This document shows positions 26,372 through 35,922 of a stretch of 64,000 nt of DNA, piece after piece. Below the pieces are notes generated by a model that saw only the letters and a program-made list of their open reading frames with translations, did not search any database and was not told the origin of the DNA. Both the position numbers and the translations under genes were made by a program. Positions within the stretch are counted from its first letter, which is position 1. Every line of letters starts with the position of its first letter. Origin of the DNA: Pararhodobacter zhoushanensis (GTDB lineage: Bacteria; Pseudomonadota; Alphaproteobacteria; Rhodobacterales; Rhodobacteraceae); the NCBI RefSeq assembly GCF_003990445.1, contig NZ_REEZ01000002.1:189121-253120 (forward strand), written 5' to 3'.

Positions 26372-27174
26372 GCTTTTCGATCGAGGGCAAGACCGCCATC
26401 ATCACTGGTGCGGCCACCGGCATCGGCCATGCGATTGCCCGGCATTTTGTCGATCAGGGGGCCAATGTCGTCTTCTCGGACCAGAACGAAAAGCGTCTGA
26501 AATCGGGTGCTGACGATTTGGCAGAGCTGCCCAACTGCCGCCTGTTTGCCGGTGACCTGCGCGAAAAGCTGAACGTTGCCAATCTGTTGTCCACGGCTCT
26601 GGACGCGTTCGACCGGGTCGATATCCTGATCAACGCAACCCGTAGCTTTATGGTCACCGACCCGCTGGACCCTGCTGACAACAGCGTCGAAACCCTGCTT
26701 GACCAGAACCTGAATGTCGCCCTGCGCACCAGCCAGGCGGTTGCGCGGCGAATGATCCTGCAAGCCGAGCAACAAGAGAACCGACCGCAAGAGGCCGGAA
26801 CGATCATCAACCTGTCCTCGATCGCGGCTCATCGCACGCAACCTGAGCTGTTGGGATTTTCCATCTCGAACGCGGCGCTTGAGCAGATGACGCGCTCGAT
26901 GGCCGTGGCGCTGGCACCGCAGGCGATCCGGGTCAACGCGATCGCCGTTGGCTCGTTGATGAGCGGCACATTGCGCGACACGATCGCCGAGCACCCCGAA
27001 TACCGCGACAGCATCATCGCGGGCACGCCCCTGCACCGGATTGGCACGGCATCAGAAGTCGCTGAACTGGCGCAGTTCCTTGCCTCGGCCGCGTCTGGCT
27101 TCATGACCGGGCAAGTCGTCGGGCTGGACGGCGGCCGGTCCGTTCTGGATACGGTGCAGCGCCCCGCCCATTGA
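26368..27174 (+). CDS. SDR-family protein lacking the catalytic Tyr/Lys
   Basis: A 268-residue Rossmann protein. The NAD(P) loop TGAATGIG (13-20) is intact and the Ser is present (Ser151 in NLSSIAAH). The position of the catalytic Tyr, 13 residues after that Ser, is Phe164 (GFSISNAAL), and the Lys four further on is Asn168. The usual NNAG is INAT. The fold seems intact, so this is likely a dinucleotide-binding pseudoenzyme or one with altered chemistry. It is translationally coupled to the RsmC-like methyltransferase gene. Confidence 0.88.
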   Translation: MSFSIEGKTAIITGAATGIGHAIARHFVDQGANVVFSDQNEKRLKSGADDLAELPNCRLFAGDLREKLNVANLLSTALDAFDRVDILINATRSFMVTDPLDPADNSVETLLDQNLNVALRTSQAVARRMILQAEQQENRPQEAGTIINLSSIAAHRTQPELLGFSISNAALEQMTRSMAVALAPQAIRVNAIAVGSLMSGTLRDTIAEHPEYRDSIIAGTPLHRIGTASEVAELAQFLASAASGFMTGQVVGLDGGRSVLDTVQRPAH

Positions 27175-27193
27175 GCGGGACGCTACGCCGCGC

Positions 27194-28135
27194 TTAGTCC
27201 TGCGCGGCCAGCCAATGCTCGGCATCGAGCGCCGCCATGCAACCCATCCCTGCCGAGGTCACAGCCTGACGGTATTTGTCATCCGTCAGATCGCCTGCCG
27301 CAAACACGCCCGGAACCGAGGTGCGGGTCGAGCCCGGCTCGACCCAGACATAATTCCCCGAGTGCAGCTTGAGCTGATCCTTGACCAGCTCTGACGCCGG
27401 CGCGTGACCGATGGCGACAAAGAAGCCCTCGGCGGGCAGCACCGACTCGGCCCCGGTCTTCAGGTTGCGGATCTTCACGCCGCTGACGCCCAGCGGCATC
27501 GAAGTGCCCTCGACCTCGACAATCTCGCTGTCCCAGACGACTTCGATCTTGGGGTGCTTGAACAGCCGGTCCTGCATGATCTTTTCCGCCCGCAGGCTGT
27601 CACGGCGGTGCACCAGCGTGACCTTGGACGCGAAATTGGTCAGGAACAGCGCCTCTTCCACGGCGGTGTTGCCGCCGCCGACCACGACGATCTCCTTGCC
27701 GCGATAGAAGAACCCGTCACACGTGGCGCAGGCCGAGACACCGAAGCCCTTGAACTTATCTTCGCTCTCCAGCCCCAGCCATTTCGCCTGTGCGCCCGTC
27801 GCCAGCACAACGGCATCGGCGGTATAGACCGTGCCGCTGTCACCGACGGCTGTGAAGGGACGCTTGGACAGATCCAGCGACAGGATAATGTCGGTGATGA
27901 TCTCGGCGCCCATCTCGCGCGCGTGGTTCTCCATGCGCACCATCAGGTCCGGTCCCATGACCGACGCGTCACCGGGCCAGTTTTCCACGTCGGTGGTGAT
28001 GGTCAGCTGCCCGCCCGGCTGCATGCCCTGCACCAACACCGGCTCCAGCATCGCGCGTGACGCATAGACAGCGGCGGTATAGCCCGCAGGGCCCGAACCG
28101 ATGATCAGCAGGCGGGTGTGTTTGGTTTCGGACAT
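27194..28135 (-). CDS. trxB: Thioredoxin-disulfide reductase
   Basis: A 313-residue FAD/NADPH enzyme that keeps thioredoxin reduced. FAD motif IIGSGPAGYTAAVYASRA, NADPH motif VVGGGNTAVEEALFL, the redox-active Cys pair in SACATCDGFF and the C-terminal FAAGDLTDDKYRQ are all canonical. The start at 28135 is set by homology. It is divergent from an Lrp/AsnC regulator across 260 bp. Confidence 0.97.
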   Translation of the reverse strand: MSETKHTRLLIIGSGPAGYTAAVYASRAMLEPVLVQGMQPGGQLTITTDVENWPGDASVMGPDLMVRMENHAREMGAEIITDIILSLDLSKRPFTAVGDSGTVYTADAVVLATGAQAKWLGLESEDKFKGFGVSACATCDGFFYRGKEIVVVGGGNTAVEEALFLTNFASKVTLVHRRDSLRAEKIMQDRLFKHPKIEVVWDSEIVEVEGTSMPLGVSGVKIRNLKTGAESVLPAEGFFVAIGHAPASELVKDQLKLHSGNYVWVEPGSTRTSVPGVFAAGDLTDDKYRQAVTSAGMGCMAALDAEHWLAAQD

Positions 28136-28395
28136 CTGGCGCTCCATACATATTCTTTTCACTGCATGTAATCGCGCGAGAGCGTCATGCAAGGGCTTGC
28201 ATTCTCCTATCGGCTCGGACCGGGGCGTGGCAAGACGGCACCCGCCGACCCGAGCCATTGCCTTTCCAACGACCCACAGCGCAAATGCGGTCTCGTGTCA
28301 CTCTGCGGCACAGAAATTGCTTAAGTACGAAAGATTATTGCGCATCCGGGCGATCATGCCTACATAAGCGCAAACCGACATGGAGACCTGCCGCA

Positions 28396-28896
28396 ATGCC
28401 CGGCGCGAAACTCGATCCCATCGACCGTATGATCCTTGCCGAATTGCAAGCCGATGGACGCATGACCAACGTCGAATTGGCCAAGCGAGTCGGCATCTCG
28501 GCCCCGCCCTGCCTGCGCCGCGTCCGCACGCTGGAAGAAGCCGGATACATCCGGGGCTACCACGCGCGGGTCGACGTTCGCGAACTGGGGTTCGAGGTAC
28601 AGGTCTTTGCCATGGTGCGCCTGCACCGCCAGAACGAGGCCGATCTGCGCGCCTTCGAGGACCGCTGCCGCGCGTGGTCTTTGGTGCGTGAATGCCACAT
28701 GCTCAACGGCGAGATCGACTTTATCCTGAAATGCGTCGCACCCGACCTGTCGACGTTCCAGAATTTCCTGACCGAGGATCTGCTGGCAGCCGATAACGTC
28801 GCCAGCGTGAAAACCTCCTTGGTCATCCGCGTGGCCAAGGATGATCCGGGCGTGCCGTTCGACGTGCTCGAAGAGCGCTATCGCCGCGAGGCTTAA
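28396..28896 (+). CDS. Lrp/AsnC family transcriptional regulator
   Basis: A 166-residue protein with N-terminal HTH (LDPIDRMILAELQADGRMTNVELAKRVGISAPPCLRRVRTLEEAGYI) and C-terminal RAM ligand-binding domain. GGAG precedes the start at 28396. Its position divergent from trxB suggests it regulates thioredoxin reductase or itself; the intergenic TTGCGCAT at 28338-28345 is a possible half-site. The 3' end overlaps tusA by four bases on the opposite strand. Confidence 0.93.
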   Translation: MPGAKLDPIDRMILAELQADGRMTNVELAKRVGISAPPCLRRVRTLEEAGYIRGYHARVDVRELGFEVQVFAMVRLHRQNEADLRAFEDRCRAWSLVRECHMLNGEIDFILKCVAPDLSTFQNFLTEDLLAADNVASVKTSLVIRVAKDDPGVPFDVLEERYRREA

Positions 28897-29126
28897 GCGC
28901 GCCGGATACGGTGCACCAGCGCGCCGCCCTGTTCCTCACAGCCCAGATAGATGTGCCCTGCCCCGGCGCAGAAATGCGGCATGTCGATGATGGAGGCCGT
29001 GTCGGTCGCCAGCACACGCAGAACCTGCCCGGCGCTCATCCCGGCCAGTCGCTTGCGTGCCCGCAGCACCGGCAGCGGGCAGAGCAGGTCGCGGGCGTCG
29101 ATCTCGACATCAAAATCTTGAGTCAT
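28893..29126 (-). CDS. TusA-family sulfurtransferase
   Basis: A 77-residue sulfur-carrier protein (SirA/YeeD fold). The acceptor Cys16 lies in the signature LLCPLPVLRARKRL. A second half ends with GCEEQGGALVHRIRRA. It may carry persulfide for tRNA thiolation or other sulfur transfer; partner not evident nearby. Confidence 0.93.
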   Translation of the reverse strand: MTQDFDVEIDARDLLCPLPVLRARKRLAGMSAGQVLRVLATDTASIIDMPHFCAGAGHIYLGCEEQGGALVHRIRRA

Positions 29127-29166
29127 AGGCAGCCCCTAGCGCGGGAGGCTCGCCGCTGTCCAGCCC

Positions 29167-29700
29167 TCAGACCTGCGCCACCATCTGCGGCAGCGCGATC
29201 AGCACCCGGCCATCCCGGCCCAGACGGATCGCCCCGGCAGGCGCCCCTGTCCCTGGCACCCCTGCCCCCGCAAAGCGCCCCGGCAGATCCCAACTGAAAT
29301 CGCCCGCACCCAGCGTTGCTTGCGTGCCGGCGAATTGGGACGCGTCTTGCACCCGTGCAATGAGCGTGTTGCGGTCAGGGATGATCTCGACCGTTCCCGC
29401 CGGAATGCCGTCACGCCAGCGACGCCGGAAGGGCGTGCGGAAGATCGAGCCCAATCCGCCGACCCGCGACAGATCCACCCGATCCTCATCATACAGCGCG
29501 GCCCCGTGGTTCCAGTCCAGCGACACCGCCCGCTGGCCATCGGTGATCACCAGATGATCGATCCGCGCCGCCATCCCGTCCCGGTTAACAATCACCGGAT
29601 AGGACGATCCGCTCTGCACCCGGTCGCGGCCCGAGGCCTGTGCCATGCTGCCTGCGCCGAGGGCGGCGGCAAAACTGGTCAGAAAAAGGCGGCGTTGCAT
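29167..29700 (-). CDS. Secreted hypothetical protein
   Basis: A 177-residue protein from ATG 29700. MQRRLFLTSFAAALGAGSMAQA is a cleavable signal peptide of Sec or weak Tat type. The mature part has alternating strands and no motif I recognise (segments such as DHLVITDGQRAVSLDWNHG, then VEIIPDRNTLIARV). Predicted periplasmic. No operon partner is obvious. Confidence 0.7.
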   Translation of the reverse strand: MQRRLFLTSFAAALGAGSMAQASGRDRVQSGSSYPVIVNRDGMAARIDHLVITDGQRAVSLDWNHGAALYDEDRVDLSRVGGLGSIFRTPFRRRWRDGIPAGTVEIIPDRNTLIARVQDASQFAGTQATLGAGDFSWDLPGRFAGAGVPGTGAPAGAIRLGRDGRVLIALPQMVAQV

Positions 29701-29783
29701 GGCGGTGCTCCTGAAAGGGTCTGACCATAGTCTAGCACGCCTGCGCGCCACGGCGAGGTCAAAGCCACGTGCACAGCATGAAG

Positions 29784-29816
29784 AAGGGCGCGCAACCCTG
29801 CGGTCGCGCGCCCCTT
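29784..29816 (-). terminator. Terminator after ilvC
   Basis: On the minus strand GGGGCGCGCG pairs with GCGCGCCC around a loop of about 10 bases, followed by TTCTTC. It lies about 20-50 nt after the ilvC stop. Confidence 0.65.
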
Positions 29817-29834
29817 GCTTTCAAGCAACCAAGG

Positions 29835-30905
<1,071 letters not shown>

Positions 30906-30931
30906 CTAAGCAAAGGCGTTGCAATCTCCTC

Positions 30932-30946
30932 TATAATTTGCGCAAA
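30932..30946. promoter_or_regulatory. TATAAT and TTTGCGCAAA palindrome between ilvC and Lrp gene
   Basis: A perfect -10-like TATAAT (30932-30937, + strand) abuts a perfect palindrome TTTGCGCAAA (30937-30946). Its place in the divergent promoter region fits an autoregulatory Lrp-type operator. Confidence 0.5.
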
Positions 30947-30990
30947 CCTGTTATGCATCATTCGCACAGATTGCCAATTTCGAGGAAATC

Positions 30991-31449
30991 ATGTCCATCG
31001 ACGACACTGACCGCAGGTTGCTGCGCCAGTTGCAGGCCGACCCAGCCCAGCCAATCGCCGAACTCGCCCGGCGAGCGGCGATGACCGAGGCAACCGCCTC
31101 GCGCCGTCTGGACCGGCTGCGCACCCGCGGCGTGCTCAAGGGGGTCGAGGCGGTGATCGACTGGCGCAAACTGGGGTGGGAGGTCGAGGTCTCGCTGCGC
31201 GTCACGCTGGACAAAACCAACCCGCGCGCCTTTGACGAATTCATCGCTGCCGCCCGATTGGTGCCCGAAGTGATTGAAATCCAGACCTTCCTTGGCCGCG
31301 TCGATGTCCGCCTCAACGTCATCGCCCGCGACATGACCCACTACACCGAGGTGTATCGCACCCGCATCCTCACCCTGCCCCATATCGCCGACCTCGAAGC
31401 CCTGATGCATGTCGCCGAAATCAAGCGTGGCGAGGCGCTGCCGCTGTGA
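30991..31449 (+). CDS. Lrp/AsnC family transcriptional regulator (next to ilvC)
   Basis: A 152-residue regulator. HTH (DDTDRRLLRQLQADPAQPIAELARRAAMTEATASRRLDRL) and RAM domain are complete. The start has GAGGAA upstream. Divergent to ilvC, so branched-chain amino acid control is likely. A repeat copy begins only six bases after its stop. Confidence 0.93.
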   Translation: MSIDDTDRRLLRQLQADPAQPIAELARRAAMTEATASRRLDRLRTRGVLKGVEAVIDWRKLGWEVEVSLRVTLDKTNPRAFDEFIAAARLVPEVIEIQTFLGRVDVRLNVIARDMTHYTEVYRTRILTLPHIADLEALMHVAEIKRGEALPL

Positions 31450-31454
31450 CCCCC

Positions 31455-31560
31455 ATCATCTGTCCTCAAATATCCCGGGGGGCGGGCCGGAACGGCCCGG
31501 CGGGGGGCAGCGCCCCCCGGCGCGGCGCGCGGGCTCGATGCCCGCGCGCCGCGCCCCCTG
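31455..31560. repeat. Intergenic repeat copy 5 with GC-rich hairpins
   Basis: ATCATCTGTCCTCAAATATC (31455-31474) leads into long GC inverted repeats: GCGGGCCGGAACGGCCCG (near 31483-31500), GGGGGGCAGCGCCCCCC (31503-31518), and CGGCGCGCGGGC...GCCCGCGCGCCG (about 31523-31552). It fills the gap between two Lrp-type genes. Confidence 0.75.
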
Positions 31561-31576
31561 CTGCATGGTCCCGCCG

Positions 31577-32032
31577 ATGATCGACCTCGATGACACCGAC
31601 CGCGCCTTGCTGCGCGCCCTTGCCGCCGACGCCACGCTCAGCGCCGGGGCGCTGGGGCGGCAGCTGGGCCTCAGCCAGCCCGCCACATGGCGCCGCGTCA
31701 AACGCCTGACCGACTCCGGCGCCATCGCCGGGCGGCGGCTGGTGCTGGATCAGGCCGCGCTCGGCTTTGGGGTGACGGTGTTTCTGGGCGTTACCCTCGC
31801 CGCCAAGGGCCGCGTGTCGCTCGAAGACTTCGAGCGCGCAGTCAGCGCGATCCCGGAGGTGCAGACTGTGCAGCACGTTCTCGGCCTGTACGATTACCGC
31901 CTGCGCGTGGTCGCGCGGGATCTGGCCGATTTCGAGCGGGTCTTGCGGCGGCGGATCATGACCTTGCCGGGGATCGGCGCGGTGGACGCCAATGTGCTGT
32001 TGAGCGAAGAACGCCGCCCCGGGCCGCTGTAG
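31577..32032 (+). CDS. Lrp/AsnC family transcriptional regulator
   Basis: A 151-residue regulator starting MIDLDDTDRALLRAL, with HTH (LGRQLGLSQPATWRRVKRL) and RAM domain. ATG at 31565 is an alternative. It follows a related regulator on the same strand but is separated by repeats, and shares only modest similarity with it. The effector is unknown. Confidence 0.92.
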   Translation: MIDLDDTDRALLRALAADATLSAGALGRQLGLSQPATWRRVKRLTDSGAIAGRRLVLDQAALGFGVTVFLGVTLAAKGRVSLEDFERAVSAIPEVQTVQHVLGLYDYRLRVVARDLADFERVLRRRIMTLPGIGAVDANVLLSEERRPGPL

Positions 32033-32039
32033 CTGTCGG

Positions 32040-32129
32040 GGGGCTGCTCGCCCCCCGAACCCCCTCGCCAGAGGAGGGGGCACGCCCCCTCCTCTGGACT
32101 CCTCCCGTGGATATTTGAGGACAGATGAT
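32040..32129. repeat. Intergenic repeat copy 6 with GC-rich hairpins
   Basis: GC-rich inverted repeats (GGGGGGCTGCTCGCCCCCC around 32038-32056; CCAGAGGAGGGGGC with GCCCCCTCCTCTGG around 32069-32097) precede ATATTTGAGGACAGATGAT at 32111-32129, the reverse sense of copy 5. Confidence 0.8.
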
Positions 32130-32192
32130 CGGGCGCGGATTTGATTGACATTGATAATTACCTTTGGCAATCATCTGGTCGGAGGATTGTTC

Positions 32193-32633
32193 ATGACCTA
32201 TCGCTTGCACACCCGACTGGGTTTTCGCGTCTCGCGTCTGGCACGGCTGATGCAGGCGCGTCACGAGGCGGCTTTGGCCGAGGATGGCCTCACCCGCTTG
32301 GGCGCTGCGGTTCTGGGGGGTGTCGGCGACGAGGGGGTGAGCGCGCCCTCGGAACTGGCCGCCTATGTCGGTATCACCCGCCCCGCGATGTCGCGCCTGC
32401 TGCGGGGGCTTGAGACGCGCGGATTTATCTCTCGTGCACCCGGCGACGGTGACGGGCGGCAGACCTGCGTGCTGCTGACGCCGAAAGGCGAGGCGGCACT
32501 GACCCGCGCCCGCGCCGCCGGTGACGCACTGCAAGCGCATTTCGCCGCCAAATTGAGCCCGGACGCCCTGAGTGCCTTGACCGCAGCGCTTGCCCTGCTC
32601 GCTGCCGATGAACCCGATCCCACCGATTTTTAG
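32193..32633 (+). CDS. MarR-family regulator upstream of the dehalogenase
   Basis: A 146-residue MarR-type winged helix protein. The start at 32193 has a perfect GGAGG at 32181-32185. HTH/wing region: SELAAYVGITRPAMSRLLRGLETRGFISRAPGDGDGRQTCVLLT. The stop lies 12 nt before the reductive dehalogenase start, so the two form an operon and this protein probably senses its substrate. A TTGACA at 32145-32150 is a possible -35; an AT-rich stretch (32145-32172) is a plausible operator region. Confidence 0.93.
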   Translation: MTYRLHTRLGFRVSRLARLMQARHEAALAEDGLTRLGAAVLGGVGDEGVSAPSELAAYVGITRPAMSRLLRGLETRGFISRAPGDGDGRQTCVLLTPKGEAALTRARAAGDALQAHFAAKLSPDALSALTAALALLAADEPDPTDF

Positions 32634-32645
32634 AGAGGCTCGCCG

Positions 32646-35600
32646 ATGCCCGTCTTCGCCCATGCCGACCGGCCCGTCCATCTGGGCCCCTTCCCGCTGG
32701 AACGCCTGCGCCGGGGCTTGGCACCTGATCTGAGCACCCTGCCCTGGTCGCCTCCGCTGTCTTTCGAACATCCCGATCCGCAGTCGCTCGCCCACGCCAT
32801 GGCGCGTTATCAGGCGATGTTCGACACGGTGCGGCAGGGCCCGATCGTTCATGGAGAAGCGGAAATCCCTGACGATCCGCAGGAGCGCTCGAACCACCTC
32901 AAGGCCGCTGGTTACTATTTCGACGCTGCGCAAATGGGCGTCTGTGCGTTGCTGCCCGAGCACCACCTGCCTGAGCCGCATCGCAACCCGATGATCGATG
33001 CCCTGCGCGTCGAACTGGAACAGGGCCAGCCCAAGACCCATGCCGCCGGGATCGACGCGATCTATGCCGATGTCCTCGACGCCGCGGGCAGCCCGCATGG
33101 TCCGGTCACCGCGCATCGTTTCGCCCTTGTCATCGCCGTCGGCTACACCCGCGACCCCGCGCAGGGCGAGCCGGGCACCGACTGGCTACACGGCACGCAG
33201 GCCCAGCGTGCGGCGCTGCTGGCCAACAACACTGCCGTCGTGCTGTCGTCCTATCTGCGCATGCTGGGGCATGACGCCCGGGCGCATTCGGCCAGCACGT
33301 CCGAGGTGGATCTGACGCGGCTGGCGGTCTCGGCCGGGATGGCGTCGATTCAGGGCGGCGCGGCGGTGAACCCCTATCTGGGCACCCGCTATGGCCTCGC
33401 CGCCGTGACCACAACGCTGGAGCTGGCCCCCGACGCGCCGCTCGACGGCGACGGGCGCTCGGCCCGCAGCCATGGGCCGGGCTGGTGGACCGGGGCCGCC
33501 GCACCCAGACGCGCCGCTACCGCCGAACCCTTCGCCCACCGCGAGTTCCGCAAGGGCCCTTTCCCCTTCGAGCGGCTCAAAAGGCGCGAAACCCCCAGCA
33601 CGTTGATCGACCACGACCGTGTGCCGCGCTTCCCCAAGCGCGCCGATTTCTTCGCTCGCGCGCTCTATGGCGATATGGGGAAATCGGTGCAGGAGGCCAC
33701 CAAGGGCGGCCGCTATGTCGCCAAATCCCCCATCGGCGCCTGCGCCCGCCGCGCCCTCGGCGCGTTGCTTTTGTTACAGTTTGGCGAGGCGCGGGGGCCC
33801 ATTCAGGCGACCGACCCCGAGCGTAATGCAGAAAATCTGAAAGCTGCCAGCTACTACCTGAGCACCGATGCGGTCGGTTTGTGCGGCGTGCCGCACTGGG
33901 CCTATTACTCGCACAATTCCGCCGGTGAGGCGATCACGCCCTATCACGCCAATGCCGTCAACATGCTGCTGGATCAGGGGCATGAGACGATGGAGGGCGC
34001 GTCAGGCGATGACTGGATCAGCGTCGCGCAATCCATGCGCGCTTATCTGCGCTTTTCCCTGCTGGGCGGCGTCGTGGCCGAGCAGATCCGCCGTCTGGGC
34101 TATTCCGCGCGGGTGCATACGGTGATCGACGGCGACGTTTTACAGCCGCCGCTGCTGCTGCTCAGCGGGTTGGGAGAGGTCAGCCGGATCGGCGAGGTGA
34201 TCCTGAACCCCTACCTCGGCCCGCGGCTGAAATCGGGTACGGTGACCACCGATATGCCGATGGTCCATGATCAACCCATCGACTTTGGTCTGCAGACCTT
34301 CTGCGACAATTGCAACAAATGCGCGCGTGAATGCCCGTCCGGGGCGATCACCGCTGGTCCAAAACTGATGTACAACGGATATGAGATCTGGAAATCCGAC
34401 GCCGAGAAATGCGCCCGCTACCGGATCACCAACAGCGCGGGCGGCATGTGCGGGCGTTGCATGAAGACCTGCCCGTGGAACCTGCAGGGCCTGTTTGCCG
34501 AGGCCCCATTCCGCTGGCTGGCGATGAAAGCCCCGGGCTCGGCCAAGGCGCTGGCGGCGCTAGATGACAAGCTGGGGCGCGGGTCGATCAACCCGGTCAA
34601 GGCGTGGTGGTGGGACATCGAGCTGGACAAGGCGGGCAAGCGCTATGTCGCGGCAGGGGCGACCAACCGGCGCGAGCTGAGCCGCGATCTGGTGCTGAAT
34701 TATGAGGATCAGACGCTCGCCGTCTATCCCGCCGACAGCATGCCACCGCCCTTCCCCATCACCCATCCGCTGAACCGCGAGGAAGGCATCGCGCGCTACC
34801 GCACCCTGCTCACGCCCGAAGAATACCGCAACCGGCTGGCGCGCGGCGAGACCGAGGGTCTGGTGCCCGGCGTGAAAGTGCCGGGAGAGCCGCCCGTGTT
34901 CCCCGTGACGATCACCAAACGCGAGGATCTGAGCGACGACACCGTGCGCTTCGAGCTGACGCGCGCGGACGGCCAGCCGCTGCCGCCCTTCGAGGCGGGC
35001 GCGCATATCGACGTGGTTATCGCACCCGAATTCCAGCGCGAATACTCGCTGGCGGGCGACCCGGCAGATGCGTCGAAGTACGTGCTCGGCGTCCAGCGAG
35101 AGGCGCAAGGCCGGGGCGGCTCACTGCTCATGCACCGGGTGTTCCGCGAAGGGCGGAAAGTGTTTGTCACGCCGCCGACCAACCTCTTCCCGCTGGATGA
35201 GGCAGCACCCTTTACCCTGCTCATCGGCGGCGGCATCGGCATCACGCCGATGCTGACCATGGCGCACCGGCTGCACGCTCTGGGCGGCGATTTCCGCCTG
35301 CACTACCTCGCGCGCGGCACCGCTCCGTTCGGGGCCGAGATCGCCGCAGCGCCCTGGGCGGACAAGGCGGAAAGCCATGTCAAAACCGACGGACCCCGCG
35401 TCGATATGGCCACGCTGATCCCGCCCTATACACCCGGCGCGCGGCTCTACACCTGCGGCGGCGGCACGTTCATGGATGCGGTGTTCGACACCGCCCGCGC
35501 GCAGGGCTGGCCGGATGAGGCACTGGCGCGCGAATATTTCGCCGTGCCCGAAGCGCCCGAATATGTGAACCACCCGTTCACCCTGCGCCTGACGCAATCG

Positions 35601-35840
35601 GGCCGCGACATCGCGGTGCCTGCCGATCAATCCGCCACTGATGCCTTGGCTCAGATGGGGATCAACGTGCCCACCAAGTGCTCGGACGGAATCTGCGGCG
35701 TGTGCTCGGCCAACCACCATACGCCTGAGGGGATCGAGCACCGCGACTATGTGCTGTCGGCCAAGGAACGCGAAAAGCGGGTGATCCTGTGCTGCTCGCG
35801 CGCCAACGCGCCGGACGGGGTGATCGCCGTCGACCTGTGA
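32646..35840 (+). CDS. Self-sufficient reductive dehalogenase fused to FMN/NAD(P)H/[2Fe-2S] reductase
   Basis: A 1064-residue fusion. Residues about 300-545 form the cobalamin-binding reductive dehalogenase core; residues 14-285 look like a degenerate copy of it (GPFPLERL at 14, GPFPFERL at 304; NLKAA/HLKAA and NPYLGxR recur). Two [4Fe-4S] clusters follow: C553, C556, C559, C563 and C589, C602, C605, C609. Residues about 750-960 are a phthalate-dioxygenase-reductase-like module (REYSLAG FMN site near 797; GGGIGITPML at 861). C1012, C1017, C1020 and C1050 form a plant-type [2Fe-2S] site (CX4CX2CX29C). The layout resembles BhbA of Comamonas and, for the first part, NpRdhA of Nitratireductor. 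With no Tat signal or membrane anchor protein it should be cytosolic and draw electrons from NAD(P)H. Halide substrate unknown. Confidence 0.95.
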   Translation: MPVFAHADRPVHLGPFPLERLRRGLAPDLSTLPWSPPLSFEHPDPQSLAHAMARYQAMFDTVRQGPIVHGEAEIPDDPQERSNHLKAAGYYFDAAQMGVCALLPEHHLPEPHRNPMIDALRVELEQGQPKTHAAGIDAIYADVLDAAGSPHGPVTAHRFALVIAVGYTRDPAQGEPGTDWLHGTQAQRAALLANNTAVVLSSYLRMLGHDARAHSASTSEVDLTRLAVSAGMASIQGGAAVNPYLGTRYGLAAVTTTLELAPDAPLDGDGRSARSHGPGWWTGAAAPRRAATAEPFAHREFRKGPFPFERLKRRETPSTLIDHDRVPRFPKRADFFARALYGDMGKSVQEATKGGRYVAKSPIGACARRALGALLLLQFGEARGPIQATDPERNAENLKAASYYLSTDAVGLCGVPHWAYYSHNSAGEAITPYHANAVNMLLDQGHETMEGASGDDWISVAQSMRAYLRFSLLGGVVAEQIRRLGYSARVHTVIDGDVLQPPLLLLSGLGEVSRIGEVILNPYLGPRLKSGTVTTDMPMVHDQPIDFGLQTFCDNCNKCARECPSGAITAGPKLMYNGYEIWKSDAEKCARYRITNSAGGMCGRCMKTCPWNLQGLFAEAPFRWLAMKAPGSAKALAALDDKLGRGSINPVKAWWWDIELDKAGKRYVAAGATNRRELSRDLVLNYEDQTLAVYPADSMPPPFPITHPLNREEGIARYRTLLTPEEYRNRLARGETEGLVPGVKVPGEPPVFPVTITKREDLSDDTVRFELTRADGQPLPPFEAGAHIDVVIAPEFQREYSLAGDPADASKYVLGVQREAQGRGGSLLMHRVFREGRKVFVTPPTNLFPLDEAAPFTLLIGGGIGITPMLTMAHRLHALGGDFRLHYLARGTAPFGAEIAAAPWADKAESHVKTDGPRVDMATLIPPYTPGARLYTCGGGTFMDAVFDTARAQGWPDEALAREYFAVPEAPEYVNHPFTLRLTQSGRDIAVPADQSATDALAQMGINVPTKCSDGICGVCSANHHTPEGIEHRDYVLSAKEREKRVILCCSRANAPDGVIAVDL

Positions 35841-35922
35841 GCCTGCGCACAGACCCCATGCGCCCGGGTGCCTTTACCGGCAGCCGGGCGCAGCTTAGGT
35901 CTGCTGCAAACAGGAGTTTGCC

